From assembly GCF_024701975.1 (NCBI RefSeq), contig NZ_JANLNM010000006.1, positions 421,225 to 485,224 on the forward strand: a stretch of DNA of 64,000 nt, in the 5' to 3' direction. The notes beneath the pieces are model-generated. The model saw only the letters and a list, made by a program, of their open reading frames with translations, searched no databases and had not been told where the DNA came from. Position 1 is the stretch's first letter; every line of letters begins with the position of its first letter. The position numbers were made by a program, and so were the translations under genes. Origin of the DNA: Variovorax sp. ZS18.2.2. GTDB taxonomy: Bacteria; Pseudomonadota; Gammaproteobacteria; Burkholderiales; Burkholderiaceae_C. Shown in pieces: positions 48,732-57,039 of the stretch.

Positions 48732-49796
48732 ATGAGCAAGTCATTGCGCCTGTCCGAAAAATGGTTCCGCCGCGGCCTGTGGCTCGTGGCGCTGGTGTTC
48801 GCGAGCTTCCTGATCGGCCTGGGCAGCACGGTCGTCGGCGACCTGCCGCAGGTCGAGCGCGTGCGCGGCATCGACGACTTCATCGACCTGCGCGCGGCCG
48901 AGCCGCTGCGCGACACCATCAAGGCTTCCGAAGCCACCGAGCTGCAGGCCGCGCGCGACCTCGACCAGATCCGCCTGCAGCTCAACGCCGCGCAACAAGC
49001 CAGCGCCAATGCGCGCGAGACCTTCGGCAACTGGATCGCCACCCGCCGCGCCACCGCGCAGCCCGACCAGGACACCGAACTCATCGCGCGCACCAAGGCG
49101 CTCGATGCGTTCAAGCAGAAGGAGGACGCCGTGCAGCGCCAGGTCAACGCGCAGCAGAAGATCATGCTCGACGCGCGCCAGGCCGAGCAGCGCGCCCGCA
49201 TTACGCTCGCGGAACTGGAGCGCGCCGCGCAGGTGAAGCTCGATGCCGAGTACCGGCGCATCGAGCTGCGCGTGTTCGCCTACCGCCTCGCGCTCACGCT
49301 GCCGCTCCTGTTGGTGGCCGGCTGGCTCTTCGCGAAGAAGCGCAAGAGCACCTACTGGCCCTTCGTCTGGGGCTTCATCTTCTTCGCGCTGTTCGCGTTC
49401 TTCGTGGAGCTGGTGCCGTACCTGCCGAGCTACGGCGGCTATGTGCGCTACGTGGTGGGCATCGTGCTCACGGTGCTCGTGGGGCGCTACGCGATCGTCG
49501 CGCTCAACGCCTACCTTGCGCGCCAGAAGCTCGCCGAGCAGCAGCCCGACCAGGTGCGCCGCGAGGAGCTGAGCTACGACGTTGCGCTCGCGCGGCTCGG
49601 CAAGGGCGTGTGCCCCGGCTGCGAGCGGCCGGTCGACCTGAAGAACGACGAGATCGACTTCTGCCCGCACTGCGGCATCGGCCTGTTCGACCACTGCGGC
49701 CAGTGCGAGGCGCGCAAGAGCGCGTTCTCGAAGTTCTGCCACGCCTGCGGCTCCTCGGCGCATGCGGGGGCCGGTGGCGGCACGGCGCCGGCCTGA
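48732..49796 (+). CDS. membrane protein with coiled coil and C-terminal zinc ribbon
   Basis: 354-residue protein: an N-terminal transmembrane helix (residues 15-35), a long coiled coil to about residue 180 (EATELQAARDLDQIRLQLNA, EQRARITLAELERAAQVKLD), three hydrophobic helices (185-265), and a cytosolic tail with zinc-ribbon cysteines CPGC, CPHC, CGQC and CHAC near 295-345. Homologues are sometimes labelled serine endopeptidase, but no catalytic motif is visible. GAGGAAA ribosome site. Probably a membrane-anchored scaffold; function unknown. Confidence 0.8.
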   Translation: MSKSLRLSEKWFRRGLWLVALVFASFLIGLGSTVVGDLPQVERVRGIDDFIDLRAAEPLRDTIKASEATELQAARDLDQIRLQLNAAQQASANARETFGNWIATRRATAQPDQDTELIARTKALDAFKQKEDAVQRQVNAQQKIMLDARQAEQRARITLAELERAAQVKLDAEYRRIELRVFAYRLALTLPLLLVAGWLFAKKRKSTYWPFVWGFIFFALFAFFVELVPYLPSYGGYVRYVVGIVLTVLVGRYAIVALNAYLARQKLAEQQPDQVRREELSYDVALARLGKGVCPGCERPVDLKNDEIDFCPHCGIGLFDHCGQCEARKSAFSKFCHACGSSAHAGAGGGTAPA

Positions 49797-50141
49797 GAAG
49801 GTGTGAATGAATCCGCCATGCCCGCTCATCCCACCCAGACACGCCCGCTCGGCGTTGCAAATGCTCGCCATAGCCTGAGCTATGGCTGCGCTTTGCGCCT
49901 TGATCGGGCGCGCCTGGGCGGGCTGCTCGGGCACGCCGAATTCATTCGCACCTTCTGAGGGCGCGCGGAGGCACTGCATCTTTCCACCGCGAGCGGGTAT
50001 TCCACACGCTGCGTGGCCAACTTTGGCGAAGCTGTCGCCGCAAAGTGTTAGAACCTTGGCCTGCGCTGCATTTCGCACGCAGCCGGCGTTCACTTTCATG
50101 CGTCGCCCGGCCTCTACCACGCACGACGAGGACCTCCTACC
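49797..50141. other. 345-base intergenic region with a perfect hairpin
   Basis: No supported gene. The only clear structure is an inverted repeat GCCATAGC-CTGA-GCTATGGC at 49867-49886, followed by a short GCGCTTTGCGC near-palindrome. The rest is unstructured and of slightly lower GC. A GAGGA ribosome site for the next gene lies at its right end. Only one copy was noticed in this window. Confidence 0.55.
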
Positions 50142-50519
50142 ATGAGCTTTTTCGGCAAGATTTTTTCCAAGATTTTTCCGTCGGCCAACGCCGCTGAAGT
50201 CGTCGCCGCACCGGCGGCGGCTGCCCCGGGCGCACCGGCCGTTGCGGCACCACCGCCCTCGATCCCGCTGGGCGACGTGCCCGCCATCCTGGACGCGATG
50301 CCTGGTGCCGCCGCCCTGAACTGGCGCACCTCCATCGTCGACCTGCTCAAGTTGCTGGGCCTGGACAGCAGCCTCGCCGCGCGCAAGGAACTGGCCAGCG
50401 AAATTCTCTACAGCGATGGCGAGCCGGGTTCGGCCGAATGGAACATCGGCCTGCACAAGCAGGTGATGAGCCGCATCGCAGCCAATGGCGGCACGCTGCC
50501 AGCCGAACTGCGCGACTGA
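50142..50519 (+). CDS. DUF3597 family protein
   Basis: 125-residue protein of the DUF3597 family: a short amphipathic start (MSFFGKIFSKIFPS), an Ala/Pro linker, then the helical DUF domain with WRTSIVDLLKLLGLDSSLAARKELA and WNIGLHKQVMSRIAANGG. LysM-associated versions exist in other bacteria, suggesting a periplasmic or cell-surface role, but function is unknown. It is followed by a strong bidirectional terminator shared with the convergent SDR gene. Confidence 0.88.
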   Translation: MSFFGKIFSKIFPSANAAEVVAAPAAAAPGAPAVAAPPPSIPLGDVPAILDAMPGAAALNWRTSIVDLLKLLGLDSSLAARKELASEILYSDGEPGSAEWNIGLHKQVMSRIAANGGTLPAELRD

Positions 50520-50541
50520 TCGCCCTTCGGGTCGCTCAACA

Positions 50542-50568
50542 AAAAAGCCCGGCACTGCCGGGCTTTTT
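50542..50568. terminator. bidirectional intrinsic terminator
   Basis: Twelve-base perfect arms (AAAAAGCCCGGC and its complement) with an ACT loop, between the convergent DUF3597 and SDR genes. A and T runs on the two sides make it functional both ways. Confidence 0.93.
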
Positions 50569-50593
50569 GCCTTGAAGGGAACGGCAAAAGGCT

Positions 50594-51376
50594 TCAGGTC
50601 CAGCCGGCGTCCACCACGTAGTCCTGTGCGGTGCACATCCTCGAATCGTCGGCCGCGAGGAAGAGCGCCATCGCCGCGATGTCCTCGGCCATCACGCGCC
50701 CCGGCAGGCACTGGGCCGCATCGATTTCCGCCGCCGATTCGGGCTTCACCCACAGCTTGATCTGCCGCTCGGTCATCACCCAGCCCGGCATGATCGTGTT
50801 GACCCGGATGTTCTGCTTGCCCAGGTCTCGCGCCAGCGAGCGCGTGAGGCCGATCACGCCCGCCTTGCAGGCTTGGTAGACCGGGTAGCCGCGGCCCTTC
50901 ATGAGCCAGCTGATCGAGCCGAAGTTGATGATCGAGCCGCCGCCCAGCGCACGCATGTCGTCGGCCACGGCCTGTGCGGCAAAGAACTGGTGCTTGATGT
51001 TCACGGCCACGAGGCGGTCGAAGTCCTCGCTCGTGACATCGGCCATCTCGTGGCGCCGGTCGTTGGCCGCGTTGTTCAGCAACACACCGATGGGCCCGAA
51101 GCGCGCTCGCACATTGGCGACGGTGGCGGCCAGCGCGGCCGTGTCGGTCACGTCGCAGACGGCGAACAGCGCGGGCGTCTCGCCCTGCAGCTCGGCGGCG
51201 AGCGCCGTGCCGGCTGCAGTGTCGAGGTCGCAGAAACCGACTTTCGCGCCCTGTGCGTGGAAGGCCCGCACCAGCGCCTCGCCGATGCCGCTGGCACCGC
51301 CCGAGATGAAGGCGGTGCGCCCGGCAAGAGACGGATAGCGAGCGGTGTAGGGGGAGGTTGAAGTGGCTGTGGTCAT
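50594..51376 (-). CDS. short-chain dehydrogenase/reductase (SDR)
   Basis: 260-residue classical SDR oxidoreductase: NAD(P)-binding GGASGIG (26-32), Asp50 after CDLD suggesting NAD preference, NNAAN, catalytic Ser154 and Tyr167-x3-Lys171. The PGWVMTERQIKLW segment after the active site resembles sugar or polyol dehydrogenases, but the substrate cannot be fixed. It is monocistronic, with a shared terminator downstream. No clear ribosome site. Confidence 0.9.
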   Translation of the reverse strand: MTTATSTSPYTARYPSLAGRTAFISGGASGIGEALVRAFHAQGAKVGFCDLDTAAGTALAAELQGETPALFAVCDVTDTAALAATVANVRARFGPIGVLLNNAANDRRHEMADVTSEDFDRLVAVNIKHQFFAAQAVADDMRALGGGSIINFGSISWLMKGRGYPVYQACKAGVIGLTRSLARDLGKQNIRVNTIMPGWVMTERQIKLWVKPESAAEIDAAQCLPGRVMAEDIAAMALFLAADDSRMCTAQDYVVDAGWT

Positions 51377-51513
51377 GGGAATGAGGACGACGGCAATGGC
51401 GACAGGCCACGAGCGTACCGGATGCCGCCGACATAGGGGAAACGCGGGCTTCCACCTGACGTATGGCTTCCGGCATGGGGGCAGGCGGGCCTGGCGTCGA
51501 TAGGCTTGCCGCC

Positions 51514-51888
51514 ATGAACTCCTTCCATCGTCGCGCTCTGGTCAGCTTCGCGCTTCTGCCGGCCTTCATCGTGGCGCGGCAGGTGCGCGCCCAGGCGGCG
51601 ACGGCACCGGTGCTGCTGTTCAAGGTGGTCTCGCCGCGCGACGACGTCGTCGTCGGCATCGAGTCGGCCCAGCTCGGCGCCGGCACGACACCGCCCGTGC
51701 AGCGCCTGGCCGCGATGTTGGTCGAGAAGGGGCAGCTCACGCTCTGGCAGTACGCCTCGCAGCACGGCGAGGGCGGCGCGCTGGTGCAGGCACCGCTGCG
51801 GCAGATCGTGGTGTTCAAGAACGAGCTGCTGCGCATCGAGCCGTACACCACGCCCCTCGCGATCAAGCCACCGGGCGCCGCGAAGTAG
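51514..51888 (+). CDS. small secreted protein, function unknown
   Basis: 124-residue protein with a signal peptide (RRALVSFALLPAFIVARQVRAQA, cleavage likely after RAQA). The mature part of about 95 residues is predicted beta-rich and has no Cys. No family recognised. ATG 51514 gives the signal peptide; an in-frame ATG at 51463 only adds a Gly-rich run. It stands alone between a divergent SDR and the carbonic anhydrase gene. Confidence 0.7.
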   Translation: MNSFHRRALVSFALLPAFIVARQVRAQAATAPVLLFKVVSPRDDVVVGIESAQLGAGTTPPVQRLAAMLVEKGQLTLWQYASQHGEGGALVQAPLRQIVVFKNELLRIEPYTTPLAIKPPGAAK

Positions 51889-52017
51889 GCGGGCCGGGCC
51901 ACGCGCCCAACGCCGATTTCGCGATAAGCACATGCGAACTCGGTCCTTGGTGCGCGCACCGGCGCTCTCCAGAATCGCCCGACGCCGATTCGCGCGTGCC
52001 AGACCCGGAGTTGCCCG

Positions 52018-52599
52018 ATGTCCGTCCTCGACGAAGTGCTCGAAGCCAACCAGAAATACGCCGCGGAGTTTGGAGAGAAATCGAAGCTGGCGTTGCCGCC
52101 CGCGCGTCATTTCGCCGTGCTCACCTGCATGGATGCGCGCCTCGATCCGGCGCGCTACGCCGGCCTCGCCGAAGGCGATGCGCATGTGATCCGCAATGCC
52201 GGCGGCCGCGCCAGCGACGACGCGATCCGCTCGCTGGTCATCTCCTACAAGCTGCTGGGCACCAAGGAGTTCTTCGTCGTGCACCACAGCGACTGCGGCA
52301 TGGAGCTCTTCACCGACGACATCATCTCGGGCCTGCTCGAGAAGAGCCTGGAGACCGCCACCGTCGATGCCTCCGGCTGGCACGACGTGGGCCAGGGGCC
52401 GGGCTCGTCGGCAGGGCGTTACCTGAAATGGCACACCTTCACCAACAACGCGCGCAGCGTGCTCGAAGACGTCGAACGCATCCGCAACCATCCGCTGGTG
52501 CCGAAGACGATTCCGATCTACGGCTACATCTACGACGTGCGCAGCGGTCGCCTCGTGGAAGTGCCCGAAGCCACCGCGGCGGGCAAGGTCCCCAGTTAA
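52018..52599 (+). CDS. beta-class carbonic anhydrase
   Basis: Zinc enzyme interconverting CO2 and bicarbonate. The 193-residue protein has Cys37 in CMDARLDP (Cys37, Asp39, Arg41), then His90 and Cys93 in HHSDCGM, giving the three Zn ligands and the Asp-Arg dyad. It belongs to the shorter group of beta carbonic anhydrases resembling actinobacterial ones. Its TAA and the tgt TAA on the other strand share the sequence TTAA at 52596-52599. Confidence 0.92.
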   Translation: MSVLDEVLEANQKYAAEFGEKSKLALPPARHFAVLTCMDARLDPARYAGLAEGDAHVIRNAGGRASDDAIRSLVISYKLLGTKEFFVVHHSDCGMELFTDDIISGLLEKSLETATVDASGWHDVGQGPGSSAGRYLKWHTFTNNARSVLEDVERIRNHPLVPKTIPIYGYIYDVRSGRLVEVPEATAAGKVPS

Positions 52600-53768
52600 A
52601 CGCCGCGCGCGCGCTCGGACTTGAACCGTGCGCGGAATTCCGTGAACGTGCCCGCGTCGAGCGCCGCACGAATCTCGGTCATCAGGTTCAGGTAGTAGTG
52701 CAGGTTGTGGATGGTGCACAGCATCGGCCCGAGCATTTCGCCGCAGCGGTCCAGGTGGTGCAGGTAGGCGCGGCTGAAGCCTTCGCGGCCGCCATCGTTC
52801 CACGACACGCCCGACGTGCCCGCGCAGGCATGGCAGGTGCAGCTCGGGTCCACCGGCTGCGGGTCGCTCTTGTGGCGGGCGTTGCGCATCTTCAGGTCGC
52901 CGAAGCGGGTGAACATCGTGCCGTTGCGCGCATTGCGGGTCGGCATCACGCAGTCGAACATATCCACGCCGTCGGCCACGCCCTGCACCAGGTCCTCGGG
53001 CGTGCCCACGCCCATCAGGTAGCGCGGCTTGTTCGCCGGCAGCCGGTGCGGCGTGTGGCCCATGATGTGCAGCATCTCTTCCTTGGGCTCGCCCACGCTC
53101 ACGCCGCCGATGGCGTAGCCAGGGAAGTCCATGTCCACGAGCGCGGCGAGCGATTCCTCGCGCAGGTTCTCGAACATGCCGCCCTGCACGATGCCGAAGA
53201 GCGCGTTCGGGTTCTCGAGCCGCGCGAATTCGCTCTGGCAGCGCTTGGCCCAGCGCAGGCTCAGCTCCATCGAGATGCGCGCCTCGGCCTCGGTCGTGAT
53301 GTGACCCTTGGTGTCGTAGGGCGTGCACTCGTCGAACTGCATCACGATGTCGCTGTTGAGCGTGGTCTGGATCTGCATCGAGACCTCGGGCGTGAGGAAC
53401 AGCTTGTCGCCGTTGACGGGCGAAGCGAACTTCACGCCCTCTTCGCTGATCTTGCGCATCGCGCCCAGCGACCACACCTGGAAGCCGCCCGAGTCGGTGA
53501 GGATCGGCTTGTTCCACTTCTCGAACTGGTGCAGCCCGCCGAAGCTCGCCATCACGTCGAGGCCGGGGCGCATCCACAGGTGGAAGGTGTTGCCCAGGAT
53601 GATCTGCGCGCCCATCTCTTCGAGGCTGCGCGGCATCACGCCCTTGACGGTGCCGTAGGTGCCCACGGGCATGAAGATCGGTGTCTGCACCTTGCCGTGG
53701 TTGAGCGAGAGCGTGGCGCGGCGCGCGTGGCTGTCGGGGTCGGTCTTGAGGAGTTCGAAGTTCAGCAT
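52596..53768 (-). CDS. tgt: tRNA-guanine transglycosylase
   Basis: Exchanges G34 for preQ1 in tRNAs with GUN anticodons, on the way to queuosine. The 390-residue protein has FMPVGTYGTVKG, LTDSGGFQVWSL, the GIVQGGMF and GGVSVGEPKE segments, MPTRNARNG and the Zn site CTCHAC followed by a His near the C-terminus. It is eight bases downstream of queA, which acts next in the same pathway, so the two form a queuosine operon. Confidence 0.96.
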   Translation of the reverse strand: MLNFELLKTDPDSHARRATLSLNHGKVQTPIFMPVGTYGTVKGVMPRSLEEMGAQIILGNTFHLWMRPGLDVMASFGGLHQFEKWNKPILTDSGGFQVWSLGAMRKISEEGVKFASPVNGDKLFLTPEVSMQIQTTLNSDIVMQFDECTPYDTKGHITTEAEARISMELSLRWAKRCQSEFARLENPNALFGIVQGGMFENLREESLAALVDMDFPGYAIGGVSVGEPKEEMLHIMGHTPHRLPANKPRYLMGVGTPEDLVQGVADGVDMFDCVMPTRNARNGTMFTRFGDLKMRNARHKSDPQPVDPSCTCHACAGTSGVSWNDGGREGFSRAYLHHLDRCGEMLGPMLCTIHNLHYYLNLMTEIRAALDAGTFTEFRARFKSERARGV

Positions 53769-53776
53769 GGTCGTCT

Positions 53777-54820
53777 TCAATCTTGTTGTCGTGCCAGCAG
53801 CATGGCGTCGCCATAGCTGAAGAAGCGGTAGCGGTTGGCGATGGCGTGGGCGTACAGCGCCATCACCCGCTCGTAGCCCGCGAAGGCCGAGACCAGCATC
53901 ATCAGCGTGCTCTTGGGCAAATGGAAGTTGGTGACGAGCACATCGACGTGCGCGAACGCGAAGCCTGGCGTGATGAAGATGCGCGTGTCGCCCGTGGCCT
54001 CGCCACTTTTGGCCCACGATTCGAGCGTGCGCACGGTGGTCGTGCCCACGGCAACGACGCGGCCGCCGCGCGCCTTGCATTCGGCAACAGCGCGCTGCGT
54101 GGTCTCGGGCACCTCGTAGCGCTCGGCATGCATCGTGTGCTCGGCGATGTTCTCGGTCTTCACCGGTTGGAAGGTGCCGGCGCCCACGTGCAGCGTGACG
54201 CTGGCGCGCTGCACGCCGCGCGCTTCGAGCTCGGCCAGCAGGCCTTCGTCGAAGTGCAGCGCAGCTGTAGGCGCAGCTACCGCACCGGGCACGCGTGCGA
54301 ACACGGTCTGGTAGCGGCTTTCGTCGTCGGCCGAATCGGTGTGCGTGATGTAGGGCGGCAGCGGCACGTGGCCGCAGCGCTCCATCAGCATGTAGGGGTT
54401 CTCGCCGGTGTCGCTCTCGAAGGCAAAGCGGAACAGCGCGCCGTCTTCCTCGGGCCAGCGGCCCAGCAGCGTGGCGCGAAAGCCGCCGACCATCTCCAGC
54501 GTCGTGCCCACAGGCGGCTTCTTGCTGACCTTCATGTGCGCGACCACCTCCTGGCCCTGCAGCACACGCTCGACCAGCAGCTCGAGCTTGCCGCCGGTCG
54601 GCTTCTCGCCGAAGAGGCGCGCCTTGACCACGCGGGTGTCGTTGAAAACCAGCAGGTCGCCTTCGCGCAGCAGCGAGGGCAGGTCTTTGAAGATGCGGTC
54701 GGCCGGTGCGTCCCCCGTGCCGTCGAGCAGGCGGGAGGAGGTGCGTTCGGAGGCCGGGTGTTGCGCCACCAGTTCGGGTGGCAGGTCGAAGTCGAAATCG
54801 GAGAGCGTGAAGGCGCGCAT
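53777..54820 (-). CDS. queA: S-adenosylmethionine:tRNA ribosyltransferase-isomerase
   Basis: Transfers the ribosyl part of AdoMet to preQ1 in tRNA, forming epoxyqueuosine. The 347-residue protein starts FDFDLPPELVAQHPASERTSSRLL and has VFNDTRVVKARLFG, PPYITHTDS, AAPTAALHFDEGLL and TNFHLPKSTLMMLVSAF. ATG 54820 is the normal N-terminus; the longer frame to 54973 reads into the divergent recG leader. Eighty-three bases separate it from the recG start. Confidence 0.96.
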   Translation of the reverse strand: MRAFTLSDFDFDLPPELVAQHPASERTSSRLLDGTGDAPADRIFKDLPSLLREGDLLVFNDTRVVKARLFGEKPTGGKLELLVERVLQGQEVVAHMKVSKKPPVGTTLEMVGGFRATLLGRWPEEDGALFRFAFESDTGENPYMLMERCGHVPLPPYITHTDSADDESRYQTVFARVPGAVAAPTAALHFDEGLLAELEARGVQRASVTLHVGAGTFQPVKTENIAEHTMHAERYEVPETTQRAVAECKARGGRVVAVGTTTVRTLESWAKSGEATGDTRIFITPGFAFAHVDVLVTNFHLPKSTLMMLVSAFAGYERVMALYAHAIANRYRFFSYGDAMLLARQQD

Positions 54821-54891
54821 GGTGCTTGAGGGCCGGACGGGCCCGTGCCAAGGAGGCATGGGAAAGGGAGGAAAAGGAGGCGGGAGCGGGG

Positions 54892-54897
54892 CAGAAT
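54892..54897 (+). promoter_or_regulatory. -10-like CAGAAT, 6 bases before recG ATG
   Basis: CAGAAT followed by TGTCCC and the recG ATG. G-rich stretches further upstream are too far from the ATG to be its ribosome site. It fits the leaderless pattern; the hexamer is a weaker match than GATAAT. Confidence 0.33.
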
Positions 54898-54903
54898 TGT
54901 CCC

Positions 54904-57033
54904 ATGCCCGCTTCCGCGAAGTCCCTGCCCCCCGAAAAGCCCGTTGCGGCGCCCGTTGCCACGCCCGCCGCACCGGGTTCGGGCCTGAGCCTCGTGCAGC
55001 GCGCCCTGCGTAAGCTCGGCCTCGTGCGCGACATCGACTTCGCGCTCTACCTCCCGATGCGCTACGAGGACGAGACCCGCATCGTGAAGCTCGCCGACAC
55101 GCGCGACGGCGACATGGCGCAGGTCGAAGGCGTGGTCACCGAATGCGAAGTGGTGTACCGCCCGCGCCGCCAGCTGATCGCCACCATCGACGATGGCAGC
55201 GACACCTGCCAGCTGCGTTTTTTCAACTTCTATCCCTCGCAGCAGAAGCAGCTTGCCGTCGGCGCGCGGGTGCGCGTGCGGGGCGAGATGCGCGGCGGCT
55301 TCGTGGGGCGGCAGATCATGCATCCCACGGTCAAGGCCGCGGGCACCTCGTTGCCGGAGGCGCTCACGCCGGTGTATTCGACCGTGGCAGGTCTTGCGCA
55401 GCCGGTGCTGCGGCGCGAGGTGCGTTCGGGCCTTGCCCGCGCGGTGCTCGACGAGACGATTCCCGTGCAGATCGGCCTGCGCGGCGCGTGGGACCTGCGC
55501 AGTTCGCTGACCTTCCTGCACTACCCCACGCCCGATGTGGCGATGGCGACGCTCGAAGACCACAGCCATCCGGCCTGGCAGCGCATCAAGGCCGAGGAAC
55601 TGCTCGCGCAGCAACTCTCGCAGCTGCAGGCCCGCATGGAACGCGCGGCCCAGCGCGCCCCGGTGCTGCCTTCGGCGCCGGAACCCGTGGCGACTTCGCT
55701 GCATGCGCAGTTGCTCGCAGTGCTGCCCTTCGGCCTGACCGGTGCGCAGCAGCGCGTGGGCGAGGAGATCACGCGCGACCTCGGCCGCGAGATCCCGATG
55801 CACCGGCTGCTGCAGGGCGACGTCGGCTCGGGCAAGACCGTGGTGGCGGCGCTCGCGGCGGCGCGGGCCATCGATGCGGGCTTCCAGTGCGCGCTGATGG
55901 CGCCGACAGAAATCCTCGCGGCCCAGCATTTCGGCAAGCTGGTCGGCTGGCTCGATCCACTGCTGGCCGAGCGCGGCCTGCGCGTGGCCTGGCTCACCGG
56001 CAGCCAGAAGAAAAAAGAGCGCGACGCGATGTCGGCCGCGGTCGAGAGCGGCGAGGCCGCGCTGGTCATCGGCACGCACGCGGTCATCTCGGAGAAGGTG
56101 CGCTTCAAGAACCTCGCGCTCGCGATCATCGACGAGCAGCACCGCTTTGGCGTCGCGCAGCGCCTCGCATTGCGTGGCAAGGCCGTGGGCCATCTCGAAC
56201 CCCACCTGCTGATGATGAGTGCCACCCCTATTCCGCGCACGCTCGCGATGAGCTATTACGCCGACCTGGATGTCTCCACGCTCGACGAGCTGCCGCCGGG
56301 CCGCACGCCCATCGTCACCAAGCTGGTGGCCGACCACCGGCGCGACGAGGTGATCGAACGCATCCAGGCGCAGATTTCGCAGGGTCGGCAGGTCTACTGG
56401 GTGTGTCCGCTGATCGAGGAGAGCGAGGCGGTCGACCTGCGCAACGCCACCGAGACGCGCGACGAACTGGCCGGCACGCTCGGCGAGGCCATCCACGTGG
56501 GCCTGCTGCATTCGCGCATGCCGACGGCCGAGAAGCAGGCCGTGATGGCGGCCTTCACCGCCAACGAGATCCAGGTGCTGGTGAGCACGACAGTGATCGA
56601 AGTCGGCGTCGATGTGCCGAACGCCTCGCTGATGGTGATCGAGCATGCGGAGCGCTTCGGGCTCTCGCAACTGCATCAGCTGCGCGGGCGCGTGGGGCGC
56701 GGCGCCGCGGCCTCGGCCTGCGTGCTGCTCTACGCGCCGGGCGACAGCGGGCGCGTGGGCGAGGCGGCGCGCGCGCGGCTCAAGGCGATGGCCGAGACGG
56801 GCGACGGCTTCGAGATCGCGCGGCGCGACCTGGAGATTCGCGGTCCGGGCGAATTCCTGGGCGCTCGCCAGTCGGGCGCGCCGCTGCTGCGCTTCGCCGA
56901 CCTCACCACCGACACGCTGCTGCTCGACTGGGCGCGCGAGCTGGCGCCGGTGATGCTGCAGAAGCACGCCGACCTGGCGCAGCGCCATATCGACCGGTGG
57001 CTCGGCACCAAGGCCGAATACCTGAAAGCCTGA
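54904..57033 (+). CDS. recG: ATP-dependent DNA helicase RecG
   Basis: Branch-migration helicase that rescues stalled replication forks. The 709-residue protein has an N-terminal wedge/OB domain (about 50-180), Walker A GDVGSGKTVVA near residue 305, the DEQHRFG box, SATPIPRTLAM, and C-terminal motifs VSTTVIEVGVDVPNAS and HQLRGRVGRG. ATG 54904 is chosen for a short Ala/Pro-rich start before the conserved GLVRDIDFALYLPMRYED. Divergent from queA. Full-length. Confidence 0.96.
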   Translation: MPASAKSLPPEKPVAAPVATPAAPGSGLSLVQRALRKLGLVRDIDFALYLPMRYEDETRIVKLADTRDGDMAQVEGVVTECEVVYRPRRQLIATIDDGSDTCQLRFFNFYPSQQKQLAVGARVRVRGEMRGGFVGRQIMHPTVKAAGTSLPEALTPVYSTVAGLAQPVLRREVRSGLARAVLDETIPVQIGLRGAWDLRSSLTFLHYPTPDVAMATLEDHSHPAWQRIKAEELLAQQLSQLQARMERAAQRAPVLPSAPEPVATSLHAQLLAVLPFGLTGAQQRVGEEITRDLGREIPMHRLLQGDVGSGKTVVAALAAARAIDAGFQCALMAPTEILAAQHFGKLVGWLDPLLAERGLRVAWLTGSQKKKERDAMSAAVESGEAALVIGTHAVISEKVRFKNLALAIIDEQHRFGVAQRLALRGKAVGHLEPHLLMMSATPIPRTLAMSYYADLDVSTLDELPPGRTPIVTKLVADHRRDEVIERIQAQISQGRQVYWVCPLIEESEAVDLRNATETRDELAGTLGEAIHVGLLHSRMPTAEKQAVMAAFTANEIQVLVSTTVIEVGVDVPNASLMVIEHAERFGLSQLHQLRGRVGRGAAASACVLLYAPGDSGRVGEAARARLKAMAETGDGFEIARRDLEIRGPGEFLGARQSGAPLLRFADLTTDTLLLDWARELAPVMLQKHADLAQRHIDRWLGTKAEYLKA

Positions 57034-57039
57034 ACGGCT

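Noticed and set aside
48741..52049. 1102-codon minus-strand open frame
   Set aside because: Spans several confirmed genes on both strands; a product of high GC at third positions, not a protein.
54532..56988. 818-codon open frame opposite recG
   Set aside because: Antisense to recG helicase motifs; His/Arg/Gly-rich shadow.
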